Positions 1 through 7,646 of a stretch of DNA of 48,450 nucleotides are shown here, in pieces. This DNA is from JAPOPJ01 sp964538885 (GTDB taxonomy: Archaea > Thermoproteota > Nitrososphaeria > Nitrososphaerales > Nitrosopumilaceae). The position numbers were made by a program, and so were the translations under genes. The notes beneath the pieces were generated by a model. That model was not told the DNA's origin. It made no database searches and was given only the letters and a program-made list of their open reading frames with translations. The stretch spans positions 1 to 48,450 of the forward strand of contig CAZIHR010000003.1 in the NCBI GenBank assembly GCA_964538885.1, read 5' to 3'. Each line of letters starts with the position of its first letter. Within the stretch, counting starts at the first letter, position 1.

Positions 1-66
1 ATGGTACAGGAAATTAAACTGAGGATGGCTCAGTACAACAAGTGGCAACAAGTAATAGAAGTGTAG
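1..66 (+). CDS. Possible partial or very short ORF at window edge
   Basis: An open frame runs from base 1 (ATG) to a TAG at 64-66 and gives 21 residues rich in Gln and Lys. It may be the 3' end of a gene that starts before the window, or a chance frame. Nothing in it is recognisable, and the following 160 bases to the first clear gene hold no ORF of note. Confidence 0.15.
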   Translation: MVQEIKLRMAQYNKWQQVIEV

Positions 67-226
67 ATGTATCGTGGTATGATCTAGTCTATACTGCCAG
101 ATCAAGACATGCTCAAATATGCCAAGTTATGCAACAAACTCCCGCGTATGTCAGCTTTTAGTATTTGGATCAGATGGGACAAAAAAATTCACGTGAATGG
201 TAAAAATCTAGGCACGAGGTTAACAC

Positions 227-787
227 TTACATCTCCTCAAATATGGCACGGTAATAGTCGTTAATTGCAACCATGATTACAGTTTCTTCAGGGCCAAAAT
301 TTTCATTATACAAATCGAATTGTTCAGATTCGGGCATGGTCTCCCATGCTTCAGGTGTGGTTCCAAGACACTCTGTTAGAAATTTTTTTCTATATTCTAT
401 ATCATATTTTGTCCCTTCTGATTCATTGACTTTCAGCAAGCGTGCTTCAACTGACTCGTCAAGGCTGTCGTTACCGAAAATGATGTATGTAACCGTAGTA
501 ATTCCAATGGCCTTCATATCGTGCAATACTTGACTATTAAATCTCTCCTCACAAGTAGGCTCTGGCTCTGGAACTGTGATGATGTCTTGCCCTATAAGAT
601 ATGATACAGCACCAAGAAATTCACTGTCTCCCACCTGTCCAGAACTCCAAAATTCTGCTGTCTGTTTCACCCATGCTGGAACTGTGCCTGGATCTTGTGC
701 CATTGCTGTAGATAGGAATAATGTCAAGGCAACTGCAGTTATAACTGCCATGAGAATTGGTGTTTTCACGGTTAAAAACCAACACAT
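227..787 (-). CDS. Secreted protein with VPAWVK/FWSSGQV motif, paralog A
   Basis: A 186-residue exported protein of unknown function. Residues 1-30 form a signal peptide (basic VKTP stretch, hydrophobic core, cleavage-like AMA-Q). The true start may be the internal GTG at VKTPIL or the next ATG. The mature part begins with a VPAWVK...FWSSGQV...SYLIGQDIITVP motif. In my knowledge this tryptophan-containing helical segment recurs at the N-terminus of many exported proteins of ammonia-oxidising archaea. The rest is acidic and probably helical, with two cysteines (CEERF and TECLG) that could form a disulfide. A paralog of similar length lies at 7647-8195, and the central 45 codons are almost identical in DNA. 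It starts 3 bases after the stop codon of the upstream small zinc protein gene, so the two may be cotranscribed. Its substrate or partner cannot be told from sequence. Confidence 0.8.
   Translation of the reverse strand: MCWFLTVKTPILMAVITAVALTLFLSTAMAQDPGTVPAWVKQTAEFWSSGQVGDSEFLGAVSYLIGQDIITVPEPEPTCEERFNSQVLHDMKAIGITTVTYIIFGNDSLDESVEARLLKVNESEGTKYDIEYRKKFLTECLGTTPEAWETMPESEQFDLYNENFGPEETVIMVAINDYYRAIFEEM
343..477. repeat. 135-bp near-identical block, copy 1 (pairs with 7769-7903)
   Basis: This segment inside the paralog A gene matches 7769-7903 inside paralog B with about 3 mismatches in 135 bases, including silent positions. The flanking coding sequence of the two genes is clearly more diverged. 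The pattern suggests recent gene conversion rather than plain selection. Confidence 0.85.
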
Positions 788-790
788 GTC

Positions 791-937
791 TTAATGTTTC
801 TTATGCTTTAGTAATTTGTCCATGTTCCTCTTTTCCTCGACGGCGGCGCATGTCTTGCAGCGGCCTTTGTAGTCAAGCTTGATCTGAAGACCGCGCTGCC
901 ACCCGACATACGTCCCGCAGACAGCACACTTGTCCAT
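791..937 (-). CDS. 48-residue zinc-ribbon microprotein
   Basis: Reading the minus strand from the ATG at 935-937 to a TAA at 791-793 gives 48 residues beginning MDKCAVCGTYVGW and ending in a lysine/histidine-rich tail. Two CxxC pairs, CAVC (residues 4-7) and CKTC (about 28-31), make a compact four-cysteine zinc ribbon followed by a basic helix. Such a protein would likely bind nucleic acid or a protein partner. The frame is open upstream only to a TAG about 23 codons back and includes a CPC motif there, so a GTG start with six cysteines is also possible. It ends 3 bases before the start codon of the secreted protein gene. The GC-rich codons differ from the surrounding AT-rich DNA, as expected for coding sequence. 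Function unknown. Confidence 0.6.
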   Translation of the reverse strand: MDKCAVCGTYVGWQRGLQIKLDYKGRCKTCAAVEEKRNMDKLLKHKKH

Positions 938-1020
938 CTTCAGTATGCACGGGCAGATCGGTAGTCCCACCGTTACGCGGTTCTTGGCCTACCATGCTCC
1001 CGCACGGTGAGCATCGGTAT

Positions 1021-1578
1021 TCAGTCATCCAGTGCCTCGAACAGTGTAGTGTCTGGGAGCATCCTCACGGGGAATGATACTGATGCAGGTCTTGCAAGTT
1101 CTAATGTCTTGATGATCTTACCTCTGGTGAAAATGTCCATACCAGTTAGAAGTTTGTTGACTGCATACAAGTCCAGACCAAAAACAGACCCTTGCACCAC
1201 AGCATCAAGGAAAAATTGAATGAGTGTGGGATCTTCTTCAGTTTGATACGTCTGGGTGCTGCCTTTTGTTTGTTGGTTCTTTGTCGTAGAACGGGTAGCT
1301 CAGCCCGACTAGGCCGTTGACTGCCACTGAATTATATCATCCATAGCCACCCAGTGCCATTGTATTACCTCTCTCACCCCGTCTTCTTGTCATACTGTGA
1401 TCACTTCCTTCCAAGTTATCTCGAGTTTGGGTGGTTTAGTTGGTGTAAAGTTAAGCAACTCATCTCATCGTGGGCCATCAAATCACTGAATGCTGGTGCC
1501 CTCATAGTTGGCAAGAGTCACATCAGGCCATCTAAGTGAATTGGCAAATAGTTCATACTAGATGCGGCGCGGCCACAT
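1021..1578 (-). pseudogene. Decayed protein gene with six in-frame stops
   Basis: On the minus strand one frame from the ATG at 1576-1578 to the TGA at 1021-1023 (186 codons) reads as convincing protein for long stretches, for example RWPDVTLANYEG, PKLEITWKEVITV, VREVIQWHWVAMDD and, near the end, FFLDAVVQGSVFGLDLYAVN. It is broken by TAG, TGA, TGA, TGA, TAG and TGA. Around 1290 a neighbouring frame (GLVGLSYPFYDKEP) looks more protein-like, so at least two frameshifts are probable as well. It points the same way as the surface protein gene upstream. The family is not recognised. An IgG-like or binding domain is possible from the beta-like middle part, but this is a guess. Confidence 0.5.
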
Positions 1579-1586
1579 TACATCAG

Positions 1587-2528
1587 TCATTTTCTTCTTT
1601 TTGGTTTACGTTTGCGTTGTGTTGTTTTTTGTCTTATCAGCAAAGTGATCAGAGCTCCTGTGGGAATGCCAATTATAGTTCCCAATGAGACATATGGAGC
1701 AATAAAGAAATCTCCCACCCACAAGCCCCCCTCCGTTGTAAGCTCCATGAATACTCGGGGGCGCATCACCAGAGATATCGTCTCAGAGTCGATCATTTCT
1801 TCCCCCACATCATCAACATACTTTACGACAACTCCAAAAGGAATCCGGTATTCGGTATTGATCTCTTGAGGTGGTGTAACTATACGTGAGGAAGCTGTGA
1901 CGGATTCACCCTTTTTTATGATTGAGAATGTGTGGAGAGTTTCTCCTCTAAATCCCACATCATCAGGCGGAATTATACTGATGTTGACATCTCTAATATC
2001 TACATCATGGGATGTCACTTCTACCTCCAATGGAAATTCTGCGGATGCAAAGATGGATTCAGGAGCTTTGGTGTATATTGCAACCTCTGGTAACTCTTTT
2101 AGTGTGATTGGTATTGCTATATCACTGAATATTGGATCCTGTGGTGTCTCGTTGTTTGCAACCAATGTTTGAGAATATCTAACGTTCAGAAAACTTGTCC
2201 CAGGATTTGTATCAGCTGCCACAAATACATCAATACTACTTCCATGCGAGCCGCCTTTGGATATCTTTTCTACAGTAATCTCTGCAGGCACTGCCATCAA
2301 CTTGCCATCATTGCTGGAAAATTCAAAGTGGATGTCCTGCTTGTCCTCCCACCCATTGTTTTTAATCAGGATGGATATTACAGCATCCCTGCCAACTAGT
2401 ACTTCAACAGGATACATGATCTCAACATCCATACTTCCCTCCATGGTCTGCTGTATGGTCTGTGCAAAGACTGCAGATATTCCACCCAATGCGGCAATCC
2501 CAAATATGACAACAAGCAGAACTTGCAT
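1587..2528 (-). CDS. Membrane-anchored surface protein with Ig-like domains
   Basis: A protein of about 313 residues with an N-terminal signal peptide and a C-terminal anchor. I place the start at the ATG at 2526-2528 because a typical signal sequence (MQVLLVVIFGIAALGG...SAVFAQ) begins there; the frame is open for 27 more codons upstream. The body is a series of beta-rich segments with NNGWEDKQDIHFEF, as in CARDB/COG1470-type extracellular domains. A hydrophobic helix (YVSLGTIIGIPTGALITLLI) is followed by a very basic tail (QRKRKPKRRK) that would stay inside the cell. The bulk of the protein therefore faces the pseudo-periplasm or S-layer. Adhesion or a structural surface role is likely, but no ligand can be named. 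A decayed gene in the same orientation follows within 10 bases. Confidence 0.75.
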   Translation of the reverse strand: MQVLLVVIFGIAALGGISAVFAQTIQQTMEGSMDVEIMYPVEVLVGRDAVISILIKNNGWEDKQDIHFEFSSNDGKLMAVPAEITVEKISKGGSHGSSIDVFVAADTNPGTSFLNVRYSQTLVANNETPQDPIFSDIAIPITLKELPEVAIYTKAPESIFASAEFPLEVEVTSHDVDIRDVNISIIPPDDVGFRGETLHTFSIIKKGESVTASSRIVTPPQEINTEYRIPFGVVVKYVDDVGEEMIDSETISLVMRPRVFMELTTEGGLWVGDFFIAPYVSLGTIIGIPTGALITLLIRQKTTQRKRKPKRRK

Positions 2529-2635
2529 GATTATCTCTAGAACAACATACATTTTATGGCTATTCTGTGTTGCCGTCAAATACAAGAATCTGAAAAATAG
2601 GCAAATCAAGAGATTAATTGTGGTTATTTAATATA

Positions 2636-4063
2636 CTATTTCGTGACAGTCTCGCGTGAGGAGTTGCCGCCTTGTGAGTCATCTCCAGAGGCAGAGTTGC
2701 CCGGGGGCTTTACAAAGCCGCCCTCCATAAATTCAGGTGGCGGTATATTCTTTGACTTGCCAAGGCCGATTGTAGTTAACACTACCGAAGACAATATGAT
2801 AAAGAAGATTATCTGTGGATAAGCTTCTGCGTTAGGAAGTCCCATAGTTATAGGATACGTGGCAAGTACTGCTGCGGCCAGGCCCCTAGGAATCATTGAG
2901 TTGGTCACGGCTCTATCAAGCTTGGAAAATCTGCCGGTCAGAATTATTTTCCCTGTCACCACCCTACCAACGTAGACCAACACCGTAATCACAACACCAA
3001 ATACAACATACTCAAGCTGTCCAAAGCTTGCCATAAGCCCAACAAATACAAAGAAAAATGATCTCACCAAGAATGTCAGCTGGTTGTGTGTTGGATCGTC
3101 GGACTCTATCTTGGGTAGTTTGAATCGAAGTAGCTTTGCAAGGCGACCTTTGTTTCCCAACATCAAGCCAAATACCAAGGCGGTGAGTGCTCCAGACTCT
3201 CCAAATGAATTTGCTAAAAAGAACAAAACGAATAAAATTCCCAGTGTAAGCATGTATCCGTGTTGCACATTGGAGAGCTTTGTAGTGACATACATCCACG
3301 GAATCCCTACGCCCAAGCCCAGAATCAGGCCCACTGCAATTGCGCGTCCAAGAGTCTCTTGAAGTGTCTGTAGATCAAAATGGCCTGCAAGTACTGCCTC
3401 AAACAAGATAAATGCCACAATTGTGGCCAAAATGTCTGTTAGTGCCGACTCGAAGCTCAGCATGGATCGGGTCTCCTCTGAGATCTTTATGTTGCGCACC
3501 AACCCAAATACGATTGCAGAGCTGCTCCCACCCACTATTGAACCCAACAGAATGCTGTCCAATAATGCCCACTCTAAAAAATAATGTGCTGAAAAAGATA
3601 TGATGGCAACGGACAAGATAAAGCCGAAAATTGCAAGCGAAAATGAAAAGTGGGCCGTCTTGATGATGTGCTTGATGTCCAAATTCAGGCCACCATCAAA
3701 CATTATAATTATCAGGGCCAATGCAGCAAAATAAGGAACCACTTGAATTACCGCCTCGGGTTGAATGATCCCCAAGATGGGGCCCATAATTACGCCAAGG
3801 ATCATCAAGAATGCCACATCGGGAATTCCTGTCCTCTTAAAGAATGCCTCTCCGGCAACCCCCAGAAAGATCACTATTCCCGCAGCAAGCAAGATTACAT
3901 GGGCTGCTGCAACTGCGCCATCATAGATGAATAAGGTGGAGGCAAGTTCGTAGAGTCGAATTATATTCTCCATTACAAACTCTACATTAATTTCCTCAGA
4001 AGGTGGAGGGTCTACAGTCTGCCCCCTAATCAACTCCAATACATACAGCAGAATCATATTCAT
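2636..4063 (-). CDS. Cation/proton antiporter, CPA (NhaP/Kef) family
   Basis: A 475-residue integral membrane protein with about 12-13 hydrophobic helices. It belongs to the Na+(K+)/H+ exchanger superfamily (Pfam Na_H_Exchanger), which swaps cytoplasmic cations for protons to control pH and salt. Visible hallmarks are GIPDVAFLMILGVIMGP in the early helices, the MFDGGLNLD turn near residue 123, and SFESALTDILATIVAF in the ion-binding core. In that core an Asp stands where CPA1 exchangers have ND and CPA2 have DD. The carboxy tail (about 40 residues) is hydrophilic with a Pro/Gly-rich end, and no TrkA-type regulatory domain is present. It starts 96 bases from the divergent hemerythrin gene, so the two may share a promoter region. 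The ion preference cannot be read from the sequence. Confidence 0.88.
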   Translation of the reverse strand: MNMILLYVLELIRGQTVDPPPSEEINVEFVMENIIRLYELASTLFIYDGAVAAAHVILLAAGIVIFLGVAGEAFFKRTGIPDVAFLMILGVIMGPILGIIQPEAVIQVVPYFAALALIIIMFDGGLNLDIKHIIKTAHFSFSLAIFGFILSVAIISFSAHYFLEWALLDSILLGSIVGGSSSAIVFGLVRNIKISEETRSMLSFESALTDILATIVAFILFEAVLAGHFDLQTLQETLGRAIAVGLILGLGVGIPWMYVTTKLSNVQHGYMLTLGILFVLFFLANSFGESGALTALVFGLMLGNKGRLAKLLRFKLPKIESDDPTHNQLTFLVRSFFFVFVGLMASFGQLEYVVFGVVITVLVYVGRVVTGKIILTGRFSKLDRAVTNSMIPRGLAAAVLATYPITMGLPNAEAYPQIIFFIILSSVVLTTIGLGKSKNIPPPEFMEGGFVKPPGNSASGDDSQGGNSSRETVTK

Positions 4064-4159
4064 TGTTGCTAGAGTTTACTAGAGCACAATAAAAGCCGAA
4101 TTGGTCAACCTAGATTGATTCATTGATTGTTGGTTATAAGAAAAGATACAAGTTAAATC

Positions 4160-4723
4160 ATGTGTGGTGACAGTGGCCCTATGAGTGCTACGGAATTTCT
4201 CCGGCAAGATCACAGGCATATCAAACGCCTTGAGAAGATAATTACAAAATGCTACAAAGATCTTTATGCAGAAAAGCACGTGCCGCTTGAAGATATGAAC
4301 CGCATCAGAAAAATAATCGAGGAATTCCTTGACGCGATTCATTACTCAAGGGAGGAAGACTCGTACTTTCCATGTGTGGCAAGTTATGACCACCTAAAAG
4401 ATGAGATCAAGAATCTTATGATAGAACACGAGTTTTCTAGGAGAATTGCGATGCAGATCTCAAAATATTTAGCAAAGTGGGGTGGAGGTGAAGATGTAAG
4501 AGAGCCGGTGGCAAGATTTTTGCGAACGTATTCTATCTACTTGGCAGACCACATGAGAAAAGAAGAGGACTTTTTTGACAAGGCAGAGGCAGAGGTGCTC
4601 TCAAAAGAGGAAGAACTAGACATGTTTGAGCAATTCAAGTCGGTGATGGCGACTAGCAAAAAAATGGATGAGATGATAAAAGAGATCGAATTTCTTGAGG
4701 GACGGGTTTGGTTTAGGTCATAA
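4160..4723 (+). CDS. Hemerythrin-like (HHE) di-iron protein
   Basis: A helical protein of 187 residues matching the hemerythrin HHE cation-binding family. The metal ligands are spread over four helices as expected: QDHRHIKRLE near residue 17, HYSREEDSYFP near 61, EHEFSRR near 93, and HMRKEEDFFD near 134. Family members bind a di-iron centre and act in oxygen or nitric oxide sensing, iron storage or detoxification. An NO role would suit an ammonia oxidiser but is only inference. A TATA-like TTATAAG at about 4133 puts a leaderless transcript start near 4160, supporting that ATG. The second ATG at 4181 (MSATEF) is the alternative and leaves the whole domain intact. Confidence 0.85.
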   Translation: MCGDSGPMSATEFLRQDHRHIKRLEKIITKCYKDLYAEKHVPLEDMNRIRKIIEEFLDAIHYSREEDSYFPCVASYDHLKDEIKNLMIEHEFSRRIAMQISKYLAKWGGGEDVREPVARFLRTYSIYLADHMRKEEDFFDKAEAEVLSKEEELDMFEQFKSVMATSKKMDEMIKEIEFLEGRVWFRS

Positions 4724-4760
4724 CGGAAGAACTTTATGGGTTAGTCCAAGAAATCCACGC

Positions 4761-5276
4761 ATGAAGCCTTTCGTTCTATGGATGACGGGGTTGCCATGTT
4801 CTGGCAAGACCACAATTGTGAAAAATCTGCAAAAAGATATTCCAAATTTGGCAATGCTAGATGGGGATGAGCTCAGAGAATGGTTCTCACCCAAGGATTT
4901 TTCAAAAGCTGGGCGCGATGAACACAATAGGAGAGTGGCACATTTGGCAAAACTCTTGTTAAGGCACGGGGTCCCAAGTGCAGTGTCGCTAGTATCACCC
5001 TACATAGAAAATAGAGAGGCCGCCAGACAGATTGTTGATGCCGGCAACCAGTTTGCCGAGTGTTATGTGAAATGCTCCGTTGAAAAGTGTGAAGAAAGAG
5101 ACGTCAAAGGAATGTACGCCAAGGCAAGAAGGGGCGAGATCAGGGGGTTTACAGGTATTGATGACCCATATGAGGCGCCCCCCAATGCGGATCTTGTTGT
5201 AGATACGGAAAGTGAACCGCCTGAAGATAGTGCCGAAAAGATATTGGGATTTCTTAAGGAGCAGAACCTAGTCTAG
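4761..5276 (+). CDS. cysC: Adenylylsulfate (APS) kinase
   Basis: This enzyme phosphorylates APS with ATP to form PAPS, the activated sulfate donor. The protein (171 residues from the ATG at 4761) opens with MKPFVLWMTG and the P-loop GLPCSGKTT at residues 10-18. It then has the LDGDELREW adenosyl-binding motif and a FSKAGRDEHNRRV segment typical of APS kinases, and ends with a GFTGIDDPYEAP motif followed by the DLVVDT strand. The frame is open 66 bases further upstream and overlaps the hemerythrin gene, but homologs begin with a short strand just before the P-loop, so 4761 is preferred. It converges on, and overlaps by 23 bases, a PAP-phosphatase-like gene, which makes biochemical sense because PAP is the by-product of PAPS use. 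Confidence 0.9.
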   Translation: MKPFVLWMTGLPCSGKTTIVKNLQKDIPNLAMLDGDELREWFSPKDFSKAGRDEHNRRVAHLAKLLLRHGVPSAVSLVSPYIENREAARQIVDAGNQFAECYVKCSVEKCEERDVKGMYAKARRGEIRGFTGIDDPYEAPPNADLVVDTESEPPEDSAEKILGFLKEQNLV

Positions 5277-6084
5277 ATATGCGGAATTCATCAACTATCT
5301 GGTCATGAATAAGACCGTTTGTGACCAAAATTCCATTTTGGTGTGTGACTGTCGGATTGTTGTAAAAGATGTTGCATCCCAACATGTCAGTCATCCTGCC
5401 CCCCGCCTCGTGTATTATACAGTGAGATGCAGCAGTATCCCACTCTTTCATTTTATTAGTGGTGGCAATGTATGCGTCGGCATCCCCCACACTTATACGG
5501 CCTACCTTCAATGAACTGCCCACCTGAGTAAATCTTTTAATTCCCAACTGCATTACAAAGTTCTTGTCTCTCTCAGAAAAATGGTGACGGGAACAGACTG
5601 TCCTGCATTTTGTCATATCTGAAATATCAGAGACGGTCATTTCACGCCACTGCCCATCAAAATACGTAAATGCGCCTCGCCCAGCTTGGGCCGCAAACAC
5701 GATCTCTTCTGCAGGACAATTAATCACACCTAAGACGGGTCTCTTGTTTTTCACCAGAGCGATCATTACTGTAAATTCGTCTGTCTTTTCAACAAAGTCT
5801 GTAGTGCCATCCAGTGGATCCACTATCCAGATGGTTTGCTCTTTCAACCTTTCTTTGTTGTCTGCATCTTCCTCCGATAAAATGCGGTATGGTGTATTTG
5901 ACAGCATGCTTCTAATGACTTTGTTGCTTTTCAGATCTGCCTCAGTCACAGGTGAACCGTCACTTTTTGTAGATGTGTTGAATTTCCCTCTATAGATGTC
6001 CATAATGGCATTTCCCGCGTTTATGGATGCCTTTATTGCCAGTTCCAGTTCTGGAGCTAGGCTGGGGTTGGGAATGTCTTGCAA
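5254..6084 (-). CDS. Inositol monophosphatase family phosphatase, CysQ-like
   Basis: A 276-residue Mg2+-dependent, Li+-sensitive phosphatase superfamily member. The metal-binding signatures are all present: SEED (RILSEEDADN), DPLDGTTDF, and the C-terminal WDTAASHCIIHEAGG. The family includes inositol monophosphatase, archaeal fructose-1,6-bisphosphatase and 3'(2'),5'-bisphosphate nucleotidase (CysQ), which clears PAP. The convergent overlapping APS kinase gene and the presence of SPVTEADLKSNK near the N-terminus favour a CysQ-like role, but the family is hard to split by sequence alone. Start ATG at 6084, 9 bases downstream of the stop codon of a small membrane protein gene in the same direction, so the two are probably one transcript. 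Confidence 0.83.
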   Translation of the reverse strand: MQDIPNPSLAPELELAIKASINAGNAIMDIYRGKFNTSTKSDGSPVTEADLKSNKVIRSMLSNTPYRILSEEDADNKERLKEQTIWIVDPLDGTTDFVEKTDEFTVMIALVKNKRPVLGVINCPAEEIVFAAQAGRGAFTYFDGQWREMTVSDISDMTKCRTVCSRHHFSERDKNFVMQLGIKRFTQVGSSLKVGRISVGDADAYIATTNKMKEWDTAASHCIIHEAGGRMTDMLGCNIFYNNPTVTHQNGILVTNGLIHDQIVDEFRISRLGSAP

Positions 6085-6093
6085 AAATATTAC

Positions 6094-6300
6094 CTATGTG
6101 GTGAGCTCCGGTTTCAGTGTCCAAACTACTCCCAACACAACAAACGGTATTGACATAATTCCCACTATTCCTAAAATTATGTTGAGTTGTGTTTCAGATA
6201 CTAGTGGATTATTTATCACCCATGGCAAAGGCAGTGTGACGACTATCCAGATCACACCAAGTAAGATAAACAATTTTGCTTTCTTTTTCTTTGTGTCCAT
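6094..6300 (-). CDS. Small two-helix membrane protein
   Basis: A 68-residue protein with a lysine-rich start (MDTKKKKAK) and two hydrophobic helices at about residues 10-30 and 39-62, ending in a short polar tail. By the positive-inside rule the N-terminus is cytoplasmic. No family is recognised. The stop codon lies 9 bases before the CysQ-like gene, which suggests cotranscription, and an AT-rich stretch upstream (around 6315-6330) could hold the promoter. Confidence 0.65.
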   Translation of the reverse strand: MDTKKKKAKLFILLGVIWIVVTLPLPWVINNPLVSETQLNIILGIVGIMSIPFVVLGVVWTLKPELTT

Positions 6301-6314
6301 TGAATTTGAATACT

Positions 6315-6515
6315 TTATGCAATATTAAATTCATGTGGAGTTGTGTGGGGCAAAGTTTTACACAAACTACACATGCAGTAGTTTGCAGTGCATTGGGTAC
6401 AAGTATGGGGGTATGGAGAGTTGTGGTTGAAATCAGTAGGTATCTCCAAATTCAAAAAACAGGAAGCACACGAGCTTGCTTGGCTGGTGGGGGGGTTGTA
6501 TGGCTTTACACGCAA
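6315..6515 (-). CDS. Possible cysteine-rich zinc finger protein, TTG start
   Basis: A 66-residue frame with seven cysteines and several histidines: CASC at residues 17-20, then CTQC, an additional CMC, SLC and a closing PHTTPHEF. The spacing CxxC...CxxC-x4-C-x-C-x2-C resembles treble-clef or AN1/B-box type zinc sites. The only in-frame start is TTG at 6513-6515. A TATA-like TTAATAAAT lies about 27 bases before it, which would suit a leaderless transcript. Codon use is not decisive and there is no match I can name, so a chance frame remains possible. It would share its 3' side with the promoter of the small membrane protein gene. Confidence 0.4.
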   Translation of the reverse strand: MRVKPYNPPTSQASSCASCFLNLEIPTDFNHNSPYPHTCTQCTANYCMCSLCKTLPHTTPHEFNIA

Positions 6516-6589
6516 AAACTTTTAAAAAAATTCGTAATTTATTAAAAAATTTAAGCAAAAATGTTAAATAGTTAAAGTTAATAAGATAA

Positions 6590-6718
6590 TTGATGCCGAT
6601 GGATATAATTCCTATCGACTGATTCTGCGTAGCCCAGCAGAACAAAAAAGTAGTCAGAGCACATGCCTTGACATGGAGAGGAAATCTCTCAAGGTTCTGC
6701 AGTGAGTGGGCTACGCCC
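6590..6718 (+). ncRNA. Candidate structured non-coding RNA
   Basis: About 130 bases with no ORF form a long imperfect hairpin. GCGTAGCCCA at 6627-6636 pairs perfectly with TGGGCTACGC at 6707-6716. GCAGAAC at 6637-6643 pairs with GTTCTGC at 6694-6700, leaving a 6-base bulge (AGTGAG). Inside, GAGAG at 6676-6680 and CTCTC at 6686-6690 enclose a GAAAT loop, extended by CCTTG/CAAGG. The element is far more GC-rich than the upstream DNA. A TATA-like TTAAATAGTTAAAG at about 6563 sits 27 bases before 6590, so the plus strand is the likely transcript. It does not look like tRNA, 5S, SRP or RNase P RNA. It abuts the 3' end of the convergent gene, so a minus-strand terminator structure is the alternative. 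Confidence 0.5.
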
Positions 6719-7153
6719 CTAATCTTTTAAAATATACACAGATACTGGTCCCATCACATTCCCGTTAGGATCAATCTCTATCAGGGCTTGCTGCCTGTCT
6801 GGAACTGTAATTGTCTTCTGTCCCGAATAGTCCCATGTATAATATTCTGAAATTCCTGTCTGGTGTGGCGTCCCAACCAGCATAAAATCTTCTGAAAAAT
6901 CAAATGTCTTGCCCTGCAACGTAATGCCAAGAGTCTTTGGGCTGTCCCCATTTGGAACAAAATTGAAGGTGTGTCCGCCTTCATTCAAGACGATCTTTTC
7001 AGAGTAAATGCCATTTTTGTATAGGGTTGGGGTAGCAAGTGTTATGTGAAATGCGGGGTTGTTAGTTTTGCTTGGTGTTGTATCTATGGCAACAAATATG
7101 GCCAGCACAACGAGGGCTGCTGCGGCCATGCCCACAATTATTTTTTTATTCAT
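6719..7153 (-). CDS. Membrane-anchored extracellular protein, unknown function
   Basis: A 144-residue protein with a single N-terminal hydrophobic segment (IIVGMAAAALVVLAIFVAI) after MNKK, acting as signal anchor or uncleaved signal peptide. The remaining 115 residues are beta-rich, with repeated hydrophobic/polar alternation (FHITLATPTLY, KTLGITLQGKTFDF, KTITVPDRQQALIEI), like a small cupredoxin- or Ig-like fold. No metal-binding set of Cys/His/Met is evident, so a copper role is not supported. It stands alone and converges on the candidate RNA at 6590-6718. Confidence 0.7.
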   Translation of the reverse strand: MNKKIIVGMAAAALVVLAIFVAIDTTPSKTNNPAFHITLATPTLYKNGIYSEKIVLNEGGHTFNFVPNGDSPKTLGITLQGKTFDFSEDFMLVGTPHQTGISEYYTWDYSGQKTITVPDRQQALIEIDPNGNVMGPVSVYILKD

Positions 7154-7256
7154 CGATAAATCCTAGCAATGCCGCCGATAAATTCTTGTTGCCAGCATGC
7201 AGTGGTTTCTGTGACGGGCAGCATCAAGCTTGGTGTATGTTTGGGCCTTTTCTGAT

Positions 7257-7514
7257 CTAGTGCCGCTCTTTCAGGCTTTGGATAGTTTCTTGAATTATCT
7301 TACGTTGTAGTTTTTGGGATTTTGAGATGTGTGTGTTGTGATCTTTTGCTGTAGTAATTTGACCACCTCAACTACTCAATTCTTTTGTTGAATAATGTCG
7401 CAAGCTTTTCAACGTTGGGGTTTGGCCGCCTGTGCAGATGATCTTAAATTTTCTGATCATATGTTGAAGTGTCTCTGCTGATCCTTTTGTCTTTTTATTA
7501 TATATGAGCGACAT
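7257..7514 (-). pseudogene. Interrupted small basic ORF (one in-frame TGA)
   Basis: From the ATG at 7512-7514 a frame of 48 codons (MSLIYNKKTKGS..., basic and helical) ends at a TGA at 7368-7370. It then stays open for 36 more lysine/glutamine-rich codons to a TAG at 7257-7259. The two parts look like one basic, helical protein, so a decayed gene is one reading and a genuine 48-residue protein the other. No family is recognised. The rest of the 7154-7646 interval shows no other gene. Confidence 0.25.
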
Positions 7515-7646
7515 TGTAGTGGTAAGCTGTTGCCTTTTACCAATTAAAATTTTACATGATGGAATGCAAGGAACCGCCTCACATATATGCCCACAAATAT
7601 TAGAGAGTCTGTAGTATGCCCCATCATCAAAGCATAGTCCATATTT

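Noticed and set aside
1007..1219. Plus-strand 70-codon frame in the gap before the surface protein
   Set aside because: It is the antisense of the decayed minus-strand frame, is Ser-rich and has no protein-like pattern.
6719..7153. Cupredoxin (copper protein) reading of the small anchored protein
   Set aside because: The Cys-His-Met ligand set of cupredoxins is absent.
1021..7514. Idea that TGA is read as an amino acid in this genome
   Set aside because: Well supported genes in the window stop at TGA exactly at the family end (PolD large subunit, Cas4-Cas1, glutamine synthetase paralog), so recoding is not needed.
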